A stretch of 64,000 nt of DNA from Pegoplata infirma. Its lineage: Eukaryota; Arthropoda; Insecta; Diptera; Anthomyiidae. The notes beneath the pieces are model-generated. The model was not told the origin of the DNA. It searched no databases and saw nothing but the letters and a program-made list of their open reading frames with translations. The DNA lies in contig OY992537.1 in NCBI GenBank assembly GCA_963921195.1, positions 91,780,736 to 91,844,735 on the forward strand. The letters run 5' to 3'. Numbering within the stretch: position 1 is the first letter of the stretch; each line of letters starts with the position of its first letter. Below are positions 10,860 to 21,217 of this stretch, piece after piece. The translations under genes and the position numbers were made by a program.

Positions 10860-12000
10860 GTTACCCTACTCCAACTTTTGGCTCATTACCCAGCCACGTT
10901 AATAAATGATTTTTTTTTCTGCTGTTTGTCGTTCGTCGTTGAACTTTATGTGTCCATAAACATTTTAATTTTTATGATTTTTTGTTATTACGCGTAATTT
11001 TTTGTTGTTTTATTTTCTTAAGATTTTTTTTTTGTTTTTTATTGCTCTCACAATTATTTTTGATCCTTTTTTGTTAATTTTGAAGTCATTCTTATGTTCA
11101 ATTTCTTCAACTTAAATTGTGCATTTGTAAGCATCCCAGGCAGAAACTTGACATGTTTGATTTAAAATTGTCTCTCTACTTGTCAAGAAACTTTCAAAAA
11201 ATTACGTAGAACAAAGCGGAGATAAAAGGCTTTTTTTAAGACTTTACTCTATAACCTCTCCCTGGAAAAAGGCCCTAGTCAAGGACAGTCAAGATCGGAT
11301 CAATAGGTCCCATAGGACAATCAAGGCTGTGTTTTCCTATACAACTTTCAGAACCCACATGTGGAGTTTTTTTTAAGATGTTGTTTTAGTTCATCAAGGG
11401 GAACATTTTTCCCCAGTTGTCCATTCTCATTTTTCTACCTGCGCTGTTGAGTTAACATCGATTTTCTTGGAAACAAATATAAATGAGTAGTTTTGAATTT
11501 ATTAATTTAATTTAATCAAAATACGAAATTAAGAGAATTTTTTCATTTAATATAATTTATTCCCAAACTATTTGTTAACAAAATATTACAAAATATCTGC
11601 AGCACTAATTATTTTAGTATCGCAAACATACACCTTTGCGAAACCCCTTTTTCATAAAACAAAACACATAAAACTGCAATACCGATTATTTTAATAGAGA
11701 AGATCATGTGGCTGAGATAGTAGAAAATGGATTTAAAATTAATTTTATGACGCTTATTTTGCAGTAGATCTTCAAGGTCAGCTAGAGGAAAAGATAAAAT
11801 GAGACTTTATGAACTTTAGTTTTATAGTCGAAAAAATCATAAAAAATGTCCATGTTTTCTATAAATGGAAATATTTTGTTGGCTTATTTAAATATCCAGC
11901 AGGATTGAAGATGAATTGACGTAAATTATAAAGGAAACAATTGCTTCTACGAACAAGTAAAGTTAATAAACAAATAAAAGTAAGTTAATACACTAAAAAA
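10860..12000. other. AT-rich gap with a solitary CCCAGGCA end
   Basis: No gene or RNA recognised. A lone 'CATCCCAGGCAGAAAC' near 11133 matches the tip of the 57952-58953 element but has no partner here. The segment 11260-11440 is less AT-rich and gives no meaningful ORF. Confidence 0.45.
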
Positions 12001-12018
12001 AATACCGAACTCATTTTT

Positions 12019-12205
12019 TTTTTTTTTATTTTATTAAGAATTACCATATAATTACAAATCATATACTAATTTTACCTAACCGAGAACTGGTAGCAATGAC
12101 CTTCGTCTCGTTGTAGCGAAACAGACCAAGGCCTCTGGTGGGAATCGAACCCACGACCCCCAGACTCATAGGCTAGCACGCTACCAACTAGCCTACTGGG
12201 GCGCC
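12019..12205 (-). mobile_element. tRNA-derived SINE with 16-bp target-site duplication
   Basis: Read on the minus strand the element opens with a tRNA-like head, 'GGCGCCCCAGTAGGCTAG' (12205 downward). It has an A-box-like GGCTAGTTGGTAGCG and a B-box 'GGTTCGATTCC', the internal RNA polymerase III promoter expected of a tRNA-derived SINE. A body of about 100 bp and an A-rich tail (T-rich on the plus strand from 12019) follow. The direct repeat 'TACCGAACTCATTTTT' flanks it exactly at 12003-12018 and 12206-12221, showing LINE-mediated retrotransposition. Sharp ends and an exact duplication suggest a fairly recent insertion. It is not a tRNA gene, because tail and duplication extend beyond the tRNA-like part. 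Confidence 0.92.
12120..12205 (-). promoter_or_regulatory. Pol III type 2 internal promoter of the SINE
   Basis: The A box (GGCTAGTTGGTAGCG) and B box (GGTTCGATTCC) lie about 35 bp apart in tRNA-like arrangement within the SINE head. Both are close to the consensus, so the copy could still recruit TFIIIC; actual transcription is not inferable. Confidence 0.75.
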
Positions 12206-12290
12206 TACCGAACTCATTTTTACAACACAATTACCTTATAATAGTTCAAACATTTTCCCACAATATAACTTACAATTAGAGTTGTGATAT

Positions 12291-12921
12291 CACCGTCCGA
12301 CAAAAATAGAAAAAAATCCTTAAACACGAACTAGATTATATACGTTTGAAACAAGAGACTAAATGTAGTAAAACTTCATTTACAGTTTTTCCTTTCGTTA
12401 TCCTGTTTCCATTTAAAAGGACTTCAAAATTTTACAGGATTAAATTTTATAAAATATTTTTTTAATATTTGTACTTTTCCTAGGATTGTTTAGTAATAGT
12501 AAATGAAAGAAGAGGATCTCCCCTTATTTTTCTATTTTATTATTTTTACATATCAGGAAAAATTAGGTAAGTTCGTCATTTCAAAAATTTATCCTTCGAT
12601 ATCATTCAAAATTTTCAACAAAATATTTTGATAAAGTTTTAAATGACTTTATTCACATCCTTTTATGCTGATATTGCAAAATAAAAAAGGAAAAATTAGG
12701 GGAGATCCTCATCTTTCATTTGCTATCACCAGTGTTATCATAAGACAAGTAAAAATGTTTTAAAAATATTTTACAAAATGTATCCTTAAAAACTTTTAAG
12801 TCCTTTTTGAAGGAAACAGGATCACGAAATGTAAAACTTTAAATGCAGTTTTATTCCATTTGATCTCTACTTTCAGGCGTATACCATCCGGTTCATGTTT
12901 AATATAGGTTTTCAGACGGTG
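12291..12921. mobile_element. Palindromic element P6, copy 1 (631 bp, tips CACCGTCCGAC)
   Basis: Inverted arms run from 'CACCGTCCGAC' to 'TCAGACGGTG'. Matching internal pairs include 'CCATTTAAAAGGACTT' with 'AAGTCCTTTTTGAAGG' and 'AAGAGGATCTCCCC' with 'GGGGAGATCCTCATCTT'. Copies 2 (23996-24922) and 3 (34913-39521) share the tips and arm order; copies 2 and 3 are flanked by TAA on both sides. No coding sequence. A 3-bp TAA duplication suggests the PIF/Harbinger group, which uses TWA targets; this is an inference. Confidence 0.8.
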
Positions 12922-13035
12922 TTATCAATTTTCTTTAAATTGAGTCAATTTTCTAATTTTCTAATTTTTTAGTTAATTTTCTAGTTAATTTTCTAATTTT
13001 TTAGTTAATTTTTTTTAATTTACCGAACTATCAAA

Positions 13036-13330
13036 AATTTGAGTCAAGCCCAACCATATAATACCCTACAGAAGTGTTTCCCGGACAATAGGTCCTAAGT
13101 CCAAACATGGACCGATTGGATTAATTTTTTGTTAGATCATTAATGAGTGTATCACACATACAAAAACCAAATTTTAGTGAAATAAGCTTCACTTTGTTTA
13201 ACTGAATATCCGGCCAAATTGAATATGGAGTCAAATTCAAAAATGGCACAATTAAAATCAGATTGGTTTATTTTTTTTTCTGTTATTACAGAACGAGCAC
13301 ATGCTCTATTTGTGTATGGGTTCAAGTTAA
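13036..13330 (-). mobile_element. DINE-like family 2 fragment (3' portion)
   Basis: Contains 'CCATATAATACCCTACAG', then 'TTTCCCGGACAATAGG', GACCGATTGGA and a GTGAAATAAGCTTCA block. All are inverted counterparts of the 3' half of the fuller family 2 copy at 41749-42613. The GTCY tract and 5' end are absent. Confidence 0.65.
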
Positions 13331-13338
13331 AAAATGTA

Positions 13339-14593
13339 CACTCAAAAAAATACGTTAGTAGATTTACTAATTTTTTTTTGCTAATTTTTAGTTGATATTA
13401 GCATGTTAGCAAAAAATTCTTGTAAACTTCATTTAGCACATTAGCAATTTTAAACAAACTTTGAACTAATTTCTTTTGCTAAATTTGAAATTGAGTTGAC
13501 AACATTTTTACAAGATTTTTTGCTAACATTAGCAAAAATAAATGGTAATTTTTTTTTTATTTTCAGAAAACTTAAAATGGCGCTATCTCGGAAACTAAGC
13601 CAGATAGAGCAAAATGGAGGCCATTTTTGGTTCTTAGAATCTCCATAGTATCGTCGGTCCTCTTCACATGTGTGGACCCTAATGAGACCTAACTTTGGAT
13701 CCAAAAAATTAGCATTCCCTAAAATTTTGAAATGCTCATAACTCGGTAAATATTGCCGACACAACAAAAAGTAGTTCTCAACACGTAGTTCTCAACACGT
13801 AGAACAAGACCGCAAAATATCCAAAAGCTCTCCGAGTAATATTTTTGAAGTTATCGAGTTTTTTAATTCTCAAGACCCCACACTAAGAAAATTATGTCAT
13901 TACCTGTTTGTAGGTTATTTTAAAAAGTAATCAGTAAAGTCATTTTAAAAGAAAAATCACTTATTTTATAAAGGATTTAATTTTTTTACTGTTTCTGTAG
14001 TTTAAAAAAAATAATTTACTGTATTAAAAACGAATTTTCTGTTACATTTAATTTCGGCAGTAAAAAATTTCGTCTATAGTTTTACTGTTTTTCAATACAA
14101 AATAACTGAATATTCACTAGTTTTTTAATGTTTTGGTTAGTCATTAAATTAACATTTAAAATTGAGTGTAATGTGTTTTTATTTTAAATGAAAAAACAGT
14201 GGAATGGTTTTTAAATAAAATTTCATTTTTTTTAAGTGAATATTCACTGGAATTTACCTACATAATTCTTTGAGTGCAGTGATCCCCTAAAATCACGTAT
14301 CTCAAAAACTAAGCAAGGTAGAGCGAAACGGACACAAATTTTGGATCAAAAACTATGACGATTTTTATGGAACCCAACTAGGTCTAGGCCCATCGGGGTC
14401 TGGACCTATTGGGTCCGAACCCAATGGGGTCCTCAAATGTGTATGAACTAAGTTAAAAAAAAAAAAATTCAGTTAACTAATTATTGGCAAAACATTTTTG
14501 CTAACTTTAGCAAAAAAATTGTGGGTTCAAAATCAGCAAATTTTCTTGTAGGTTTACAAGCTTTTTTTGCAAACATTTTTTACAACATTACAA
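13339..14593 (+). mobile_element. 'CACTCAAA' TIR element, copy 1 (interrupted, right end lost)
   Basis: Starts with CACTCAAAAAAATACGTTAG next to a TA dinucleotide. It proceeds through GCTAA-rich sequence, 'ATAGAGCAAAATGGAGGCC', 'CTCCATAGTATCG' and the phrase GGACCTATTGGGTC. The inverted copy at 62372-63252 has the same order and both termini, with TA at each side, so the family makes a 2-bp TA duplication. This copy is split by a 396-bp insert (13881-14276), and its right terminus is replaced by a DINE-like element at about 14595. No intact ORF; frames across AATATTTACCGAG are not protein-like. Confidence 0.85.
13881..14276. mobile_element. 396-bp CACTAAGAA-tipped MITE inserted in the CACTCAAA element
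   Basis: Termini 'CACTAAGAAAATTATGT' and 'ACATAATTCTTTGAGTG' are imperfect inverted repeats. The copy at 62372-63252 lacks this insert: there the sequence reads CAAGACCCCAGTGGTCCCC uninterrupted (minus strand), against CCCCA|insert|CAGTGATCCCC here. That gives an exact empty site and a likely 2-bp CA duplication. Interior has short repeated TTTACTGTTT motifs and no ORF. Confidence 0.85.
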
Positions 14594-14594
14594 T

Positions 14595-15047
14595 CTAAAA
14601 TTCAGGGTTTTGCTTATAACTTTTGAACCACTACACCGCTTTGGCTGAGATTTGAAACGAACCGGGAAAAAAGAACAACAAATATATATGTTACACTTCA
14701 GCACTCTCAGAATAGTCGTTCGAAAGTTACCGAGCGTTTTATCGCGTAAATTCATTAAAAACCCTTGCCGAAATTCAGTCTTTTGCTCATACCAACCTGA
14801 CCAGGTAAATGCCCAACATATGTGCTAAACTTCAGGAGCCTCCGTAAAGTCTTTCAAAAGTTAGCGTGTTTTCAACAGACAGACGAACAGACGGACGCAC
14901 TGACGGACGGACATCGCTAGATCGTCTAAAAATCGATCGAGGATCATGAAGATATATACTTTATGAGGTCTTATACCAATATTTCGAGGTGTTACAAACG
15001 GAATGACAAACTTATATATACCCTCTATCACTAGAGTGGAGGGTATA
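14595..15047 (-). mobile_element. DINE-like family 1 element, truncated copy
   Basis: Minus-strand copy ending at 'TATCACTAGAGTGGAGGG' (15027-15044). The GACAGACGGACG tract at 14878-14912 is the complement of the GTCY microsatellite. Modules 'CTTTCAAAAGTTAGCGTG' and 'AGGAGCCTCCGTAAAG' match the copy at 4377-5108. The 3' half with the GGGCATTGTGGAGGG hairpin is missing. Confidence 0.8.
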
Positions 15048-15069
15048 AAAATTTATAGACATTTCTGGT

Positions 15070-15256
15070 CATAGAGTATACATAGAGGCGAAGGTGAAAG
15101 GAAAAATAATATCACTATCTTTTTCTAGTTTCTCACACGTACGTTGTCGATACTCAATACAGGTTTACAAGTCGTACTTTTTCAACAAATACATGTATAC
15201 AAGTTGTACATTGACAACTCAATTTTTGACACCTTCGCCTCTATGTATACTCTATG
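15070..15256. mobile_element. hAT-like MITE, 187 bp, perfect 27-bp TIR
   Basis: Terminal inverted repeats 'CATAGAGTATACATAGAGG' continuing CGAAGGTG are perfectly mirrored at the right end. Flanks are TTTCTGGT (15062-15069) and TTTCTGGA (15257-15264), an 8-bp duplication with one mismatch, as hAT transposases leave. The perfect TIR suggests relatively young age. The longest frame inside is not protein-like. Confidence 0.85.
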
Positions 15257-15489
15257 TTTCTGGAATTCAAATAACAGTTTCAAACAGTTCCAGTTAACCG
15301 ATATCTTCAGTAGGATTTAAATGTCGGCTTGTTTCGCTAATGGTAATTGTTTTTCTTATAAATAAATATTTTATTAACATGTTTATCCCAGCGAGAATCG
15401 AACTTTTACCTGCCAAATTTCGAAAGGCTTTTCATTATTACACCGTTGTTAGAGTCATTTAAACCAAATTTATTGGGGAAGTTTGTATG

Positions 15490-15640
15490 GGGTTAAGTCT
15501 TAACATAGACCAATTTCAGGAGACTTCGTTCTTGAGCCAAGAGAAGCTTTAGTTTTAAGTTTTACGTCAATTGCGACCTTTATCGTTTTAATACCGTATA
15601 CATGGACAGACGGACGGACATTGTCCGTCTGTTCGTCCCT
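15490..15640 (-). mobile_element. DINE-like family 2 fragment (GTCY region)
   Basis: Contains 'AATTGCGACCTTTATCG', then ACCGTATACATGGACAGACG, then GGACGGACATTGTCCGTCTG. These are inverted relative to the region after the GTCY tract in the family 2 copy at 41749-42613. Only this central portion remains. Confidence 0.6.
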
Positions 15641-15651
15641 TCGTCTGCCTG

Positions 15652-16249
15652 CACAGAAAAAAATATGGAGGAAACAAATTTGAGTAATCACTTGTTTAAT
15701 TTTTTAAAACAAATTTGAGTAATTTTTTAATTGACGCAATTAAAAATTTACTCAAAAATTGAAAATAAAATTTGAGTAAATAATTTAATACAAATTTAAT
15801 ATTTTTTTTTATTTTTTTTTTCTCTTGGTGTTTTGAATTCTCATTTAGTTTATTGTTTTTTGTATATGTATATGAAAGTTTGAAATCATCTTTATAAAAT
15901 TTTACTTTGTCTTGAAGACATAAGTATATTTGGTAAAGTTTGTAAAAGCAATTTTTTTGGAAAAAAAAATTAGAAACTTTTTAAACTTTTTAAAAAAATA
16001 ATTTGATACATTTTGAGTAAATTTTTACTTGACACAATTAAAAAGTTACTTAAAAATATTAAAAATTTTTAAGTAACGATTTAATTGTGTGAATTAATAA
16101 TTTACACAAATTTTTTATTAAGCATTTAATAATTTTTTATTAAAAGTTTACTCAATACTATTAAATCGTTTACTGGTGGAAAATTGAGTAATTTTTTACT
16201 CAATAGTATTAAAAATTTACTCAAATTTTTTTTTTTATTTTTTTCTGTG
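15652..16249. mobile_element. M1 MITE family, full copy (598 bp)
   Basis: Termini 'CACAGAAAAAAATATGG' and 'ATTTTTTTCTGTG' are inverted. The body is rich in TTGAGTAAATTTTTAATTG phrases in both orientations, with a conserved non-repetitive segment (TCTCATTTAGTTTA, CATGAAAGTTTG-like, and GTTTACTGGTGG). At least six other copies or parts occur in the window, flanked mostly by TA (here TG on both sides). No ORF. Terminal CAC plus a 2-bp duplication would fit a CACTA/Mirage-type transposase, but this is inference. Confidence 0.85.
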
Positions 16250-17010
16250 TGCACTAAAAAAAAATTTAAATATTTAAAAAAATTTAATAATTAATTAAAT
16301 TCAAAGAAAATTGATAATGAATTAGTTCTATTGCCATGTTTTCCTTTTTTGGAGTTCTAATTAAAAAAAGGATAGGAAAAATCATTTAATATTATGTCAA
16401 TTTAAACTAGAAAATGGGAGAAATTTTATTTCAATTTAGTGCCTACACATTTGAGGGTCCGATTGGGAAAAGAGCCGATTGTGTATGAGAGGGTATACTT
16501 ATTTTCATGAAAATTAAGTTGGAAGAAGTTTTTTACCAAAAATTGAAGCTGTCGTTTAATGCTCATTTTAGGCCCAATTCATATGTAATGTTATTTACAA
16601 AACTATTAAGGATTTCATTTCTTTATCCTTGATGTAATCTCATCATTTAACTTATTTCTGTAGTTTTATATTTTTCTGATAATGTATAGTACCAAAATGC
16701 ATGTGCATTTTTATATTATCTTGGCATTATACCAAATCCCCCTACATAAAATAATATTTTTTACAACATGTCATTATTTGTTTTCTTTAGCAAAATTCAG
16801 CGCACAAAAAATTCAGCAATGCATGTTTGAATATGTAAGACAATAATATTGAAAGAAAAATGAACAAGAAGTTTTTTTTTTTTAGTTTTTTACACCGAGA
16901 GAAATATATGAAACTTTGGAGTTATGGTGGGGAAGTTTTCAACAAAAGGTGCCTATACACGATGCAATATTATGTAATTTTAATTTTCTTTTAATTTTAC
17001 CACAAATAAC
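16250..17010. other. AT-rich gap
   Basis: No coding, RNA or clear repeat structure recognised. The most distinctive segments, CACATTTGAGGGTCCGATTG (16447) and TGCATGTGCATTT (16698), have no partner elsewhere in the window. Confidence 0.4.
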
Positions 17011-17011
17011 A

Positions 17012-18320
17012 CAATATGCTCGATTCGGGAGTACTCTTTCACCATTAAAATTAAAGTTTCAGTTAATATCTTCAATAATTACAAAATAAATTTAAAAATC
17101 TTAAAATTCGAAAGGATATACTATTTTTAAAAAGTAGGTAAATGGTGGGTAATTCCAAAAATTTTCGCCCCACTGTTCGGAAACATGCCTTTGGACGCCA
17201 CTGAGAATTTGGCTCATATATATCCACGTTTATATGAGATATGTTGCATTTTTGGATTTTCAAAATTTGCTGTAGTTTTCAAATTATCGCGGGTCAAAGT
17301 TCGACTTTTTGAGCAAAAGTCAGAAAAATACATGATGTTTAACGTGCTCTAACTTTTTAACTAGTAATCCGATTATCACAAGTAATGGCTCATATGAAAG
17401 CTTAATTCTTCTTCTTTTAGGAAATATTTTCAAAAGCATACGTTTTTTTTCAGAAGTGCTGCAAAAATTCAAAAACATTTTTTTTTTGCGAATATTTAAA
17501 AAAACACATCTTCGATTTTTTTAAAAAAATGTTTGGTGATAAACAATACTGTTTTGTACAACATATCCAAAATTCAGAGTGGGATCCCAATGGGATCAAA
17601 AAATATTCTGGTTTTAGTACGAAGTTTTTAAATTTTACCTTAGAAAATTAAAATTTTATGTTTCTTCAATATAAAAGTTTAAATTTTCAAAGAAAATTAT
17701 ACTATTAAAATTTTGAAAAACATTCAAAACATTAGAAATTTAAATTTTCTAAGGGAAAAATATGAGAACATCGTACTTAAAACAGAATATTTTTTGATCC
17801 CATGGAGATCCCACTCTGAATTTTGAATATGTTATACAAAACATTGTTATTTTTCACCAGAATTTTTTTAAAAAAAATCGAAGATGTGTTTTTTTAAATA
17901 TTCGAAAAGAAAAAATGTTTTTGCATTTTTGCATCATTTCTGTAAAAAAAAACTGTGTTATTTTAAAAATATTTTCTAAAAGAAGAACCCAAGCTTTCAC
18001 ATGAGCCTAAATTTGTGAAAATCGGGTCATTGGTTAAGAAGTTACTGCTCTTTAAACGTGATGTATTTTTCTTACTTTTGCTTAAAAAGTCAATCTTTGA
18101 CCCGCCATAATTCGTTAAATACACCAAATGTAAAAAAACGATATATGGTACATATATCATATTTATAAGGGCTATCTATGTGCCAATGTTCAAATTAATC
18201 TGAGACACCATTTCCAAAAATGACTAAAATTTGAGCTAAATTTTCTGGAATGGCCCTGGTGAAAGAGTGCTTACGAATCGAGCACAATAAGTTTTGGTAC
18301 AAAAATTGACGCAATACCTT
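17012..18320. mobile_element. Palindromic element P3 (about 1.3 kb)
   Basis: Arms mirror each other around about 17650. 'CGATTCGGGAGTACTCTTTC' pairs with 'GAAAGAGTGCTTACGAATCG'. GATCCCAATGGGATC (17583) pairs with GATCCCATGGAGATC (17797). 'GAAAGCTTAATTCTTCTTCT' pairs with AGAAGAACCCAAGCTTTC. Its distal flank is the target of the hAT insertion at 18332. No protein-coding content; the CGCGGGTCAAAG / CTTTGACCCGC pair is also mirrored. Confidence 0.85.
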
Positions 18321-18331
18321 ATGTTCGTAAC

Positions 18332-18977
18332 CATGGACGTATACAGGGGGTGGGCACAGGGGGCACGTGCCCCCCCTTTTCGATTTGAAAAATTTTAAAA
18401 GTCAATAAAAAATAAAAAAAATTAAAAAAAATAAAAAAGTAATTTCTATCCAAATATCAGTAAAATATGTTTAAAGCAGTGGTGCGCACACACATACTAT
18501 AACATTTATGCTTGTGTGTGTAGTAGCAAGAGAAAAATCAACAAATGTGCTAAAGCAACAGAATTTTATAGTGTACGTGAGTCGACTGCGCACAAGCAGC
18601 ATTTTTTAGCCTATTCCCGCGGGAATAGGAATTACAAAAATGTCCATCACTGGTTTAAAGACATATAAAATTGGTTTTATCTACTAAAAATTATATAACA
18701 GGATCATGAAAATAAATTTCAATAAAAAATTGTCAAACTACAAGATTCTAAACACTTTTATGTTATTAAAATCTGAGATTTTATTTCTATAGGAAATTCT
18801 TAGATTCTGAAAAGATTTTAGATTTCAATAAATTTTTTCTTATGGCTCTCACTTATAACTTTTACGTGAGGCAATAAAAATAAGTTATTTGTAAAAAGAA
18901 ATATAAATAGGCGAGGACAAAAAAATTTTGGAAGTTGTGCCCCCCCCCCCGTTTTCTAAATCCTGGATACGTCGCTG
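18332..18977 (+). mobile_element. Non-autonomous hAT element (646 bp) with 8-bp TSD
   Basis: The left end 'CATGGACGTATACAGGGGG' and the complement of the right end 'CAGCGACGTATCCAGG' are typical hAT termini (CAG-n-GACGTA-n-CCAGG). Next to them are G-rich then C-rich tracts (GGGGGCACGTGCCCCCCC; right end run of C at 18940-18951). The 8-bp sequence TTCGTAAC flanks both ends exactly (18324-18331 and 18978-18985). There is no transposase ORF, so it must have been moved in trans. It is itself interrupted by a second hAT-type element at 18477. Confidence 0.93.
18477..18652 (+). mobile_element. Second hAT-type MITE (176 bp) nested in the first
   Basis: Ends 'CAGTGGTGCGCACACAC' and 'TTTTTGTCCATCACTG' hmm to a CAGTG(G/A)TG inverted terminus. 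The 8-bp sequence GTTTAAAG flanks it exactly at 18469-18476 and 18653-18660. It contains its own small palindrome 'TATTCCCGCGGGAATA' (about 18612). Composition differs sharply from the AT-rich host element. hAT assignment rests on the 8-bp duplication and CAGNG tips. Confidence 0.9.
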
Positions 18978-19492
18978 TTCGTAACAGCTGATGAAATTTG
19001 TGTTAAAAGGTGCTCGATGCTCCAACAGACTATTAGTGTTTAATTGCGATAAATATATTATACATTCGTCAATTTAAACAAATTGTGCAATATTATTGAA
19101 TGAGTGTTTCCCTCCTTAAAATTCATGATTACTTCACATAATTAGTAGGCCTCAAAATTGGGGTTAATGCAACAATTCGTTCGTTCTGACTGAAATTTGT
19201 TTGCGACAAATCTCGTTTCCATTTTAACTGATGAATTTGTGTTTATTAAATTTTTTCGTTCTGTGTAGGATTGCAACTTGAAAATTTTTAAAATCATCAT
19301 CATCATACAGAGTGTTTTGATGGTATTTGTGCAACGTATAATGCTTAAATGTGTTGGTATGTCATACAAACCACATTCGCGTGTCCCAGTTGGCAAAGTC
19401 TTTAAGACATTCCAAACGATGACAAATTCAAGATATTGTCTTTCATCTTATCGTCCGCATAAGTTTAACATATATAAGTTTAACATATGATA

Positions 19493-20494
19493 CATTAGAC
19501 TGGTATTTTTCTGTAGAACATTTTTTTTTTCTCCGATTTCAAAGTCCTAAACCTTATTTAGTACCAATTTGAAGTCAATCGGATTAAATTAACCCGTGGC
19601 GCCCGGCGGTCAAAGTTTTGGATTTTGGAAAAAAAATATATATAATATAATATATCTTTCGCTATTTGAAATTTGCAAAAAATTACGGTTTTTTTCCTAC
19701 GTTCAAGAATTTTTTTCAAAAAGTCTCCAAATTTAATTCCGTTTACCCTTTAATAGACTTTGAAACAGTTGCAAAATTTCCACCAAAATTTTGGATTTTT
19801 GAAAATGAAAAAATAAAAAAAAAAATGTCTTGATTTTATTTATGTTTTTATTTATGTTGGCATGCTGAATAAGAATGTCAACAAATTTCTAAGTCGATCG
19901 TTTTTCGAGATATCGCCATTTAAAATTTGTCAAAAAACATTTCAAGAATTTTTTTTTTTAAATCTCAAAATTTCATTATCTTGTCCCTTTTATAGAGCTT
20001 GATACAATCTTTCATTTAAGCCTGATTTGCGCCAAATCCGATCATCTTAACCCGTGGCGTTTAGAGTTGTTAGCAAAAAGTTTCCAGATTTGGCTCAAAT
20101 TAAGTTCAAATGAAAAATTGTCTGAAGCTCTATACAAGGGTCAAGGGAAAGAAATTTTGAGACTGTCTTGAACGTAGGAAAACACCGCCATTTTTTACAA
20201 ATTTTATATGGCGATATCTCGAAAACCGATCGACCGATTTCAAATTTTTTTTTCACCGATTTTAATTTTTTTTTCAGCGCATCGAAATGAACAAATTTGA
20301 TGTGCCGAAAGATAATTTTTTTTTTATTTTTTTTAATTTTTCAAGAATCCAAAACTTTGACCACCGGGAGACATGGTCAAATTTAATCCGATTGGCCTCA
20401 AATTTGTAACACATAAGTTTTAGACAAGGGACAATAAAAATTTGCCCAGACACTTGGTAAAATCAAGAGATGAAGAAAAAATGCCACTCTAATG
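19493..20494. mobile_element. Palindromic element P4 (1.0 kb, tips CATTAGA)
   Basis: Left tip 'CATTAGACTGGTATTTTT' mirrors right tip 'AAAAATGCCACTCTAATG'; ATA lies on both outer sides. Inner pairs include 'TTTCCTACGTTCAAGA' with 'TCTTGAACGTAGGAAA', and TCAATCGGATTAAATTAACC with the TTTAATCCGATTGGC region. It repeats internally: AACCCGTGGCG occurs at 19591 and 20050. A partial copy lies at 47750-47880. No ORF. Confidence 0.85.
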
Positions 20495-21217
20495 ATACAT
20501 AGAGATTTTGGCATATATTGTCAACTACGGTATTGTTGCTTACAGTCTCATTAACGACTATTTGGACAACTGGGATACTAATACAAAATATTGTAAATAT
20601 TTCCTGTTCAATAAGATTATTTGTGTTGAGTCATCGTCTCAGTATTTGCGTGTTTTTTTTTTTTGTAAACATTTTACGAACAAGTTTATAAGTATGATTT
20701 CATTATATCCTGGCATGCAGCATGTAATGATAATAATGGACCAGCTACAATTGTTATAAAATGCCATAAAGACTTGAAAAATATGTTGGTATAAGGAGGT
20801 GCATCAAAATTCTTTTGGTGCACTGGTAATGGTGGTAAATTTATAAGGATATTCTAAACAGGGATATATTGTTTGGTACTTTTGTTCGACGACTTTTTTA
20901 AAGCCCAAAACGATTTTTAAAATTCAAAATTTAAAAGTATTTTAACAGACCTTTGGTACCATTATCAGAATCTAAGAACCATTATCAGAATCAAAGCCTA
21001 TGTCAACCCTTTAGTCAACTCTTTAGTTGCCCAAAAAAAAAACACAACAGGTAAACGCCTGGTAAAATGCCTTGTAATCCCGTTCTACCAATATTGAAAA
21101 ATTTTCCTGTTTTTTTTAAACCGAAAATCATATACTTTGCTCAAAGAAGCAATACAGTTTTATTGGTAATTTTACAAATTAATTTTCGTTATTGTATTCT
21201 AATAATTTAAACGGTAA

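Noticed and set aside
11260..11340. Possible DINE family 2 fragment (CGGATCAATAGGTCCCATAGG)
   Set aside because: Only one short word resembles family 2; neighbouring sequence does not follow the family order.
12120..12205. Possible tRNA gene on the minus strand
   Set aside because: The tRNA-like part is continuous with a SINE body and A-rich tail and lies within one 16-bp target duplication, so it is a SINE head.
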